Origin: Nocardioides daeguensis | GTDB taxonomy: Bacteria; Actinomycetota; Actinomycetes; Propionibacteriales; Nocardioidaceae | Length of the DNA: 64,000 bases | Reading direction: 5' to 3' | Assembly (NCBI RefSeq): GCF_019192965.1 | Contig: NZ_JAHTKU010000027.1 | Location: 1-64,000, forward strand | In this document: in pieces, positions 58,157 through 64,000 of the stretch | Layout: every line of letters begins with the position of its first letter | Position numbering within the stretch: position 1 is the stretch's first letter | The notes under the pieces: generated by a model | What the model saw: only the letters and a program-made list of their open reading frames with translations | What the model was told of the DNA's origin: nothing | The model's database searches: none | Program-made: the position numbers and the translations under genes

Positions 58157-60012
58157 GCCGGATCGAGGAGTTCGCGCGCTTCGTCGGCGTCCCGGGTGAC
58201 TACGACGACCTGTGGGCCTGGTCGGTCCGCGACCTCGACGCGTTCTGGTCGGGCGTCGCCCGCCACCTGGGCTTCGACCTGCCGGGCCCGGTGCTCGCGC
58301 AGGAGCGGATGCCGGGCGCGGTCTGGTTCCCGGAGGCCCGGGTCAGCTACGCCGCGGCGATCCTCGACGGCCGGCCGGACCACGAGGTCGCCGTCGTCGG
58401 CGTGACCGAGGACCCGGATGCGACCGTCGAGCTGACCTGGGGCGAGCTGCGCCGGCGTACGGCGAGCCTGGCTGCGACCCTGCGGCGGCTCGGCGTGGGG
58501 GAGGGCGACCGGGTGGTCGGCTTCCTGCCCAACACCCCCGACGCGGTCGTCGCGCTGCTCGCCATCGCGAGCCTGGGCGCGGTCTGGTCGGTGTGCGGCA
58601 TGGACTACGCCGCCTCGGCGGCGCGCGCCCGCTTCGAACAGCTCGACCCGGTGGTGCTGGTGCACGCGTCGTCGTACGTGCACCAGCAGAAGGTGCACGA
58701 CCGCAGCGAGGTTGTCGCCGAGCTGGTCGCCGCGCTGCCCACGGTGCGGGCGGTACTGGAGGTCGGCAGCCCCGCCTGGGACGCGGCGCTCGCGGCCGAC
58801 GTCCCCTTCGAGCCGGTCGCCGTCGCCTTCGACCACCCGTTGTGGGTGCTGTTCTCCTCCGGCACCACCGGGAAGCCGAAGGGCATCGTCCACGGCCACG
58901 GCGGCGCGCTGCTGGAGCAGGCCAAGGTCGCGGCGTACCACTTCGACCTCGGCCCGGGCCAGCGGCTCTTCTGGCACACCACGCCCTCCTGGATGATGTG
59001 GAACTTCGTCGTCGGCGGACTGCTGACCGGCGCCTCCGTCGTCACGTACGACGGCAGCCCGGCCCATCCGACGACCGACGGCCTGTGGGCGCTGGCCGCC
59101 CGCCACGGGGTGAGCGTCGTCGGGATGAGCCCCGGCTACGTGGCCGCCTGCCAGAAGGCGCGGGTGGGACCGGCTCGGCACGACCTCTCCCGGCTGCGGC
59201 GGGTCGGCATCTCGGGGTCGACGTTCCCGGCGACGAGCCACGAGGCGCTGCAGGCCGAGCTCGGCCCGGACGTGCAGATCTGCTCGATCAGCGGCGGCAC
59301 CGACGTGGTCAGCGCCTTCGTCGGCTCGGCGCCGACCCTGCCGGTGTGGCCCGGTGAGCTGTCGCGGCCCTGCCTCGGCGTCGCGCTCGACGCCTTCGAC
59401 CCGGCGGGCCGGCCGGTGCGCGGCGAGGTCGGCGAGCTGGTCGTGACCCGGCCGATGCCCTCGATGCCCCTCTACTTCTGGGGCGACGAGGACGGCAGCC
59501 GCTACCACGACGCCTACTTCGACACCTATCCCGGCGTGTGGCGGCACGGCGACTGGATCACCCTGACCGACCACGGCTCGGTCGTCATCCACGGCCGGTC
59601 CGACGCCACGCTGAACCGCAACGGCGTCCGGATGGGCAGCGGGGACATCTACGAGCCGGTCGAGGCGCTGCCCGAGGTCAGGGAAGCCCTCGTGATCGGC
59701 CTGGAGGAGCCGGACGGCGGCTATTGGATGCCGCTGTTCGTCGTCCTCGCGGACGGCGTGGAGCTCGATGCCGAGCTCGATGCCCGGATCCGCGACGCCG
59801 TGCGCACCCAGGCCTCGCCGCGGCACGTGCCCGACGTCGTGATCGCCGCCCCCGGCATCCCGCACACCCGCACGGGCAAGAAGCTCGAGGTGCCGGTCAA
59901 GAAGGTGCTCGGGGGTCAGGAGCTCGGGGGCTCGTACGACCCCGGTAGTGTGGACGACCCAGAGTTGATCGACTGGTACCGAACCGTGGGCAGGAGCCGC
60001 AGAACCCGATGA
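58153..60012 (+). CDS. Acetoacetyl-CoA synthetase
   Basis: A 619-residue adenylate-forming ligase. The P-loop-like motif is LFSSGTTGKPKGIVHGHGG; the AACS-type segments FWHTTPSWMMWNFVVGGLL, ISGSTFPATSHEAL, SISGGTDV, RHGDWI, HGRSDATLNRNGVRMGSGDIYE and TRTGKKLEVPVKK follow in order. It activates acetoacetate (or a related short acid) to the CoA thioester. The DATLNRNGVRMGS region is typical of AACS rather than acetyl-CoA synthetase. It overlaps the upstream and downstream genes by ATGA. Confidence 0.93.
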   Translation: MSRIEEFARFVGVPGDYDDLWAWSVRDLDAFWSGVARHLGFDLPGPVLAQERMPGAVWFPEARVSYAAAILDGRPDHEVAVVGVTEDPDATVELTWGELRRRTASLAATLRRLGVGEGDRVVGFLPNTPDAVVALLAIASLGAVWSVCGMDYAASAARARFEQLDPVVLVHASSYVHQQKVHDRSEVVAELVAALPTVRAVLEVGSPAWDAALAADVPFEPVAVAFDHPLWVLFSSGTTGKPKGIVHGHGGALLEQAKVAAYHFDLGPGQRLFWHTTPSWMMWNFVVGGLLTGASVVTYDGSPAHPTTDGLWALAARHGVSVVGMSPGYVAACQKARVGPARHDLSRLRRVGISGSTFPATSHEALQAELGPDVQICSISGGTDVVSAFVGSAPTLPVWPGELSRPCLGVALDAFDPAGRPVRGEVGELVVTRPMPSMPLYFWGDEDGSRYHDAYFDTYPGVWRHGDWITLTDHGSVVIHGRSDATLNRNGVRMGSGDIYEPVEALPEVREALVIGLEEPDGGYWMPLFVVLADGVELDAELDARIRDAVRTQASPRHVPDVVIAAPGIPHTRTGKKLEVPVKKVLGGQELGGSYDPGSVDDPELIDWYRTVGRSRRTR

Positions 60013-61364
60013 CCGCCTGGCTACTGCTGGGGCTCGCCATCCTCCTCGTGCTCGCGTGCGGACTCTTCGTCGCAGCGGAGTTCGCGTTCGTCACCGTCGA
60101 CCGCGGCCAGGTCGACCGGGCCGCGGCGAGCGGCGACGCCGCCGCGCTCGGCCTGCAGAAGGCGCTGCGCTCCCTGTCCACCCAGCTGTCCGGTGCGCAG
60201 GTCGGCATCACGATCACCAACCTCGCCATCGGCTTCCTCGCCGAACCCGCGATCGCCGAGCTGCTCCGCGCTCCGCTGGAGTCGGTCGGCGTCGCCGACA
60301 GTGCCGTGCGCCCGGTCGGCGTGGCGCTGGGCCTGACCCTGAGCACCCTGCTCACGATGCTCATCGGCGAGCTGGTGCCCAAGAACGTCGCGATCGCGCT
60401 GCCGATGACCACCGCCCGGCTCACCCAGCGACCGATGCGGGTCTTCACCGCCGCCGCCCGCGGCCCGATCAAGGTGCTCAACGGCAGCGCCAACGCGATC
60501 GTGCGCCGCTTCGGCGTCGAGCCGCAGGAGGAGCTGCGCTCCGCCCGCAGCTCGACCGAGCTGGCCTCCCTCATCCAGCACTCCGCCGACGAGGGGACCC
60601 TCGACGCCGACACCGCCGAGCTGATGGAGCGCTCGGTCGAGTTCGGGACCCGCACCGCCGGCGAGATCATGACGCCGCGGGTGCGGACCCGTTCGCTCGA
60701 CATCAACGACCGCGCCAGCGCGGTGATCGCCCTGGCCCGCGAGTCCGGCAACTCCCGGTTCCCGGTCCTCGACGAGACCGACGCCGTGGTCGGCACCGTC
60801 CACGTCAAGAACGCCGTCGCCCTGCCGCTCCACGAGCGCGCCACCACCAAGGTCAAGCACCTGATGGCGAAGCCGATCCTGGTGCCGGACACGCTGCGCC
60901 TCGACCCGCTGCTCGCGCTGCTGCGTGCCGACGGCTTCCAGATGGCCATCGTCCTCGACGAGTACGGCGACCACGCCGGCATCGTCACCCTCGAGGACGT
61001 GATCGAGGAGATCGTGGGTGACATCGCCGACGAGCACGACCGGCTCGGCGCCCGCGCCCGCCTGCGCCGCGACGGGACCTGGTCGCTGTCCGGCCTGCTG
61101 CGGCCCGACGAGGTCGAGGACCTCACCGGGATCGAGCTCCCCGAGAGCGAGGACTACGACACGGTGGCCGGTCTGGTGCTGAAGCTGCTCGGCCGGATCC
61201 CGCAGACGGGCGACGCGGCCGTCGTACCGCTGCCGGAGGCGGGCGAGGACGACGAGGAGCCGGTCCGCCGCGCTGTGCTGAGCGTCGACCACATGGACGG
61301 CCTGCGGATCGACCGGATCTCGTTGCGCGTCGAGCCTGCCGAGGGGGTCGGCACCGATGGGTGA
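60009..61364 (+). CDS. CNNM/CorC-type transporter-associated protein, paralogue 1
   Basis: A 451-residue protein of the CNNM/HlyC/CorC family. The DUF21 transmembrane domain starts at LLLGLAILLVLACGLFVAAEFAFV. Two CBS domains follow (EIMTPRVRTRSLDINDRA; VLDEYGDHAGIVTLEDVIEEIVGDIADEHD), then a C-terminal CorC/HlyC domain. Family members are implicated in Mg/Co transport or in metal and membrane homeostasis. It is followed by a second, shorter paralogue overlapping by 8 bp. Confidence 0.9.
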   Translation: MTAWLLLGLAILLVLACGLFVAAEFAFVTVDRGQVDRAAASGDAAALGLQKALRSLSTQLSGAQVGITITNLAIGFLAEPAIAELLRAPLESVGVADSAVRPVGVALGLTLSTLLTMLIGELVPKNVAIALPMTTARLTQRPMRVFTAAARGPIKVLNGSANAIVRRFGVEPQEELRSARSSTELASLIQHSADEGTLDADTAELMERSVEFGTRTAGEIMTPRVRTRSLDINDRASAVIALARESGNSRFPVLDETDAVVGTVHVKNAVALPLHERATTKVKHLMAKPILVPDTLRLDPLLALLRADGFQMAIVLDEYGDHAGIVTLEDVIEEIVGDIADEHDRLGARARLRRDGTWSLSGLLRPDEVEDLTGIELPESEDYDTVAGLVLKLLGRIPQTGDAAVVPLPEAGEDDEEPVRRAVLSVDHMDGLRIDRISLRVEPAEGVGTDG

Positions 61365-62454
61365 CTTCGGCGGCGTGCTGCTCGCGGTCGTCCTGCTGGC
61401 CGCCAACGCCTTCTTCGTCGGCGCGGAGTTCGCCCTCATCTCCGCGCGCCGAAGCCAGATCGAGCCGCGGGCCCAGGCCGGGTCGCGGACGGCCCGGATC
61501 ACCGTGGCGGCGATGGAGCGGGTCTCGGAGATGATGGCCGGCGCGCAGCTCGGCATCACGATCTGCTCGCTCGGCCTCGGTGCCGTCGGCGAGCCGGCAC
61601 TGGCCCACCTGGTCGAGCCCGTCTTCCACGAGTTGCACGTGCCCGAGGACTGGCTGCACCCGGTCGCCTTCGTGCTCGCGATGACGATCGTCGTGTTCCT
61701 CCACGTCGTGCTCGGCGAGATGGTGCCGAAGAACATCGCCATCGCGGGGCCCGACCGGGCGGCCCTGATCCTGGGCCCGCCGATGTACGGCATCGTCACC
61801 GTGCTCCGCCCGGTGATCATCATGATCAACGCGCTCGCCAACGCGATCCTGCGCCTGCTGCGGATCGAGCCCAAGGACGAGATCGGCAGCACCTACACCC
61901 GCGAGGAGGTCGCCGCACTGGTCGAGGAGTCCCACGGCGAGGGCCTGCTCGCCGAGGACGAGTACGACCGGCTCTCCGGAGCCCTCGGCTTCACCGAGAA
62001 GACCGTCGCCGAGGTGATGATGCGGCCCGACTCGCTGGCCACGGTCGTACGCGGCTCCACCGGCGCCGACGTCGAGGCGCTGTGCGCCGCCACCGGCTTC
62101 AGCCGCTTCCCGGTCGTCTCCGCGGCCGAGGGCGACGCCAGCGACGGCGGTGACGGCGGGGGAGCGCCGATCGACCTGATCGGCTACCTCCACATCAAGG
62201 ACGTGCTCGAACCCGACGAGGAGCGCCGTGAGCGCCCGGTGGCCGACCGCTGGATCCGCCCGTTCGCCACCGTCACCGACGACACGCTGCTGCACGACGC
62301 GCTCGAGGTGCTCCAGCGCCGCGGCGCCCACATGGCCCGGGTCGTCGACCCCGCGGGGACGACGCTCGGCGTGGCAGCCCTCGAGGACGTGATCGAGGAG
62401 CTGGTCGGCGAGATCCGCGACGCCGCCCACTCCGAGGAGTCCTCGGCCCCGTGA
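61357..62454 (+). CDS. CNNM/CorC-type transporter-associated protein, paralogue 2
   Basis: A 365-residue paralogue: DUF21 (LLAVVLLAANAFFVGAEFALISARRSQ), CBS pair (EVMMRPDSLATVV; DVLEPDEERRERPVADRWI) and LGVAALEDVIEELVGEIRDA at the end. It lacks the C-terminal CorC domain of paralogue 1. A Gly/Asp-rich insert (EGDASDGGDGGGAPIDL) lies in the first CBS domain. The adjacent unequal pair suggests a heteromeric complex, as is common in actinobacteria. Confidence 0.9.
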   Translation: MGDFGGVLLAVVLLAANAFFVGAEFALISARRSQIEPRAQAGSRTARITVAAMERVSEMMAGAQLGITICSLGLGAVGEPALAHLVEPVFHELHVPEDWLHPVAFVLAMTIVVFLHVVLGEMVPKNIAIAGPDRAALILGPPMYGIVTVLRPVIIMINALANAILRLLRIEPKDEIGSTYTREEVAALVEESHGEGLLAEDEYDRLSGALGFTEKTVAEVMMRPDSLATVVRGSTGADVEALCAATGFSRFPVVSAAEGDASDGGDGGGAPIDLIGYLHIKDVLEPDEERRERPVADRWIRPFATVTDDTLLHDALEVLQRRGAHMARVVDPAGTTLGVAALEDVIEELVGEIRDAAHSEESSAP

Positions 62455-62479
62455 GCGCACCGACGCCGTCCTCCGCCAC

Positions 62480-62485
62480 TACAGT
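62480..62485 (+). promoter_or_regulatory. -10 element (TACAGT) of the CDP-alcohol phosphatidyltransferase
   Basis: TACAGT lies 7 nt before GTG 62493, and supports that start over GTG 62451. Confidence 0.5.
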
Positions 62486-62492
62486 GTCGTCC

Positions 62493-63071
62493 GTGGCTGC
62501 TCACCGGGTGCTGACGCTGCCCAACCTGATCAGCCTCCTGCGGCTGCTCGGCGTCCCCCTGTTCCTCTGGCTGGTGCTCGGCCCGGAGGCGGACGTCCTC
62601 GCGCTGGTCGTCCTCATGGCCTCGGGCGTCACCGACTTCCTCGACGGCTGGCTGGCGCGCAAGCTCGACCAGACCACCGAGCTCGGCCAGCTTCTCGACC
62701 CGATCGCCGACCGGCTCTACATCCTCGCCGTCGTCGTCGGCCTCGCGATGCGCGACATCATCCCGTGGTGGGTGGCGCTGTGCCTGCCGCTGCGCGACGT
62801 GCTGCTGTGGGGCCTGGTGCCGCTGCTGCGCACCCGCGGCTACAGCGCGCTGCCGGTGCACTTCCTCGGCAAGGCCGCCACCTTCAACCTGCTCTACGCC
62901 TTCCCGCTGCTCCTGCTCGGCGACGGCGAGGGCACGGTCGCGACCCTGGCGCAGGTGTTCGGCTGGGCGTTCGCGTTGTGGGGGATCGGGCTCTACTGGT
63001 GGGCCGGGGTGCTCTACGCCTGGCAGGTCCGCAAGCTGCTGGCCACCACCGAGCGACGCACCCATGCCTGA
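62493..63071 (+). CDS. CDP-alcohol phosphatidyltransferase (PgsA-like)
   Basis: A 192-residue integral membrane enzyme. The CDP-OH-P motif DG(x)2AR(x)8G(x)3D(x)3D is DFLDGWLARKLDQTTELGQLLDPIADR. About five hydrophobic segments follow. It probably joins CDP-diacylglycerol to glycerol-phosphate or a related alcohol. It heads the conserved cluster with DUF881 and sbp (compare Rv1822-Rv1824). GTG 62451, overlapping the previous stop, is the alternative start. Confidence 0.9.
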   Translation: MAAHRVLTLPNLISLLRLLGVPLFLWLVLGPEADVLALVVLMASGVTDFLDGWLARKLDQTTELGQLLDPIADRLYILAVVVGLAMRDIIPWWVALCLPLRDVLLWGLVPLLRTRGYSALPVHFLGKAATFNLLYAFPLLLLGDGEGTVATLAQVFGWAFALWGIGLYWWAGVLYAWQVRKLLATTERRTHA

Positions 63072-63933
63072 CACCCTCGACCGGTCCCGGACGCCGCTGC
63101 TCACCCTGATCACCCAGGAGGCGATCGACCGCGACTACCAGGTCGCGGCGTCGCGCGCCGCCGCAAGGGGAGAGGGCGCAGACGCAGCGCGCGGACCGCG
63201 ACACGGCTACCGGGTCGGCGTGGTGGTCGTCGTCGGGCTGTTCGCGATGCTCGTGACCGTCGCCGGCGTGCAGACCTCGCAGAACGCCGACGTCGACGAC
63301 GCGAGCCGGGCCAGCCTGATCGAGCGGATCGAGACGCGCCGCGCCACGGTGCGCCGGCTGCAGGACGAGCTCGCCCAGCTGCGGGCCGCCAACGCCTCGG
63401 CCGAGAGCGCGCTGCGCTCCCTCGGCCGCCGGTATGGCGACGTGCGGGCCCGCCGTTCCCAGCTCGGCGCGCTGACCGGCTGCGCCCCGGCGACCGGCTC
63501 GGGCGTCCGGCTGAGGCTCGACAACCCGTCGTACGCCGGCGCCGCCGAGCAGCTGCGCGACTCCGACCTCGCGCTGGTCGCCGACGGCCTCTGGGCGGCC
63601 GGCGCCGAGGCGGTCGCGATCAACGGCCAGCGCCTCAACGCCCACGGCGGGATCACCAACGTCGGCGAGGCGGTCGAGGTCAACGGGGTCGGAGTCGCAC
63701 CGCCGTTCACGGTGCTGGCCATCGGTGACCGCCGGACGCTGGCGTCGAAGTTCGCCGACTCGCAGGCCGGCCTGCGCTTCCTGGCGCTGGCCCGGCAGTA
63801 CGGGTTCGAGCAGAAGATGGACAATGTGGACGACCTCCACCTGCCTGCCGCGCCCGCCGCGCTGTGCCAGCTACGGTCGGCGGAGAACGATCAGATCAAG
63901 CCCCAGGGGCAGCAGGGAGGTGACGGGCCGTGA
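63064..63933 (+). CDS. DUF881 family membrane protein
   Basis: A 289-residue DUF881 protein. One transmembrane helix (GVVVVVGLFAMLVTVAGVQ) is followed by a coiled coil (RIETRRATVRRLQDELAQLRA) and the extracytoplasmic DUF881 domain (ATGSGVRLRLDNPSYAG, LALVADGLWAAGAEAVAINGQRL, PPFTVLAIGD). Function unknown; YlxW/X-like proteins occur beside division genes. It overlaps its neighbours and continues to sbp. Confidence 0.9.
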   Translation: MPDTLDRSRTPLLTLITQEAIDRDYQVAASRAAARGEGADAARGPRHGYRVGVVVVVGLFAMLVTVAGVQTSQNADVDDASRASLIERIETRRATVRRLQDELAQLRAANASAESALRSLGRRYGDVRARRSQLGALTGCAPATGSGVRLRLDNPSYAGAAEQLRDSDLALVADGLWAAGAEAVAINGQRLNAHGGITNVGEAVEVNGVGVAPPFTVLAIGDRRTLASKFADSQAGLRFLALARQYGFEQKMDNVDDLHLPAAPAALCQLRSAENDQIKPQGQQGGDGP

Positions 63934-64000
63934 TCGCGGTTCTCGGACTCGTCGTGGGTGTGGTCCTCGGCTTCGTGTTCCAGCCCGACGTGCCCCGTTC
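63930..64000 (+). CDS. sbp: Small basic protein Sbp (DUF1290), 5' part only
   Basis: The first 23 codons (GTG start overlapping the previous stop) encode MIAVLGLVVGVVLGFVFQPDVP, the start of the DUF1290 small basic protein family that follows the first DUF881 gene in actinobacteria. The rest lies beyond the window. Confidence 0.85.
   Translation, partial: MIAVLGLVVGVVLGFVFQPDVPR

Noticed and set aside
1..64000. CRISPR array, prophage or secondary-metabolite cluster
   Set aside because: No regularly spaced repeats, phage structural genes, or PKS/NRPS genes were seen.

Overview
The window is high-GC actinobacterial DNA. It most resembles Nocardioides or a related Propionibacteriales genus, judged from protein character and from gene order shared with Streptomyces and Mycobacterium (tlyA-nadK-recN-pyrG-NUDIX-ald-xerD-parA-scpA-scpB-rluB-cmk-der). 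Coding density is very high. Many genes overlap by ATGA or GTGA. Starts are ATG or GTG, with one TTG.

Layout. (1) 1-0.3 kb: end of an rRNA operon (5S rRNA, then a strong terminator). (2) 0.46-23.2 kb: conserved housekeeping block with a small SSB, DUF1015, a HAD phosphatase, tlyA, nadK, recN, pyrG, NUDIX, Lrp/AsnC plus alanine dehydrogenase, xerD, a Ski2-like helicase, a ParA/ribbon-helix-helix pair, scpA, scpB, rluB, tyrA, cmk, an acyltransferase and der. An AraC/VOC pair sits between rluB and tyrA. (3) 23.2-32.7 kb: the SOS mutagenesis cassette imuA'-imuB and dnaE2, each behind a perfect LexA box. The two halves are separated by a secreted phospholipase D-like protein, an NTF2-fold protein with a KstR-like operator, a DksA-like zinc protein, a rifamycin ADP-ribosyltransferase (arr) and two VOC proteins. 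(4) 32.7-34.2 kb: a lipoprotein, tRNA-Pro(GGG) and a small membrane protein. (5) 34.3-43.5 kb: a probable organosulfur-acquisition locus: a LysR regulator divergent from a MetNIQ-type ABC importer, three flavin-dependent oxidoreductases resembling DszA/NtaA, DszC/SfnB and SsuD, a flavin reductase and an aldo/keto reductase. (6) 43.5-53 kb: accessory metabolism: a PRC-barrel stress protein, an MDR oxidoreductase, a complete IS5/IS427-type element, an AurF-like di-iron oxygenase, a CDF metal exporter, PaaX, an SDR, a PaaI-type thioesterase, a P450 and a membrane protein. (7) 52.1-57.4 kb: a PucR-type regulator, a large secreted protein of unknown function, a metallohydrolase and a TagB/TagF-like glycerophosphotransferase. 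(8) 57.5-64 kb: an LbH acyltransferase, acetoacetyl-CoA synthetase, two CNNM/CorC-type proteins, then CDP-alcohol phosphatidyltransferase, DUF881 and Sbp (cut by the window end), which begin the conserved pgsA-DUF881-sbp cluster.

The most informative regulatory pattern is a TANNNT hexamer 6-8 nt upstream of the start codon at about 18 genes. This is the signature of leaderless transcripts, and it fixes several start codons. At imuA' and dnaE2 the LexA box sits within the -35/-10 spacer of such a promoter (at imuA' it extends 2 bp into the -10). At the AurF-like gene a 17-bp palindrome occupies the same place. No CRISPR array, prophage or biosynthetic gene cluster is seen. I found no system that I can claim as wholly new. 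The best candidates for undescribed regulation are the ParA/RHH pair beside scpAB, the duplicated 17-bp motif flanking the PucR-type gene, and the operator at the AurF-like gene.
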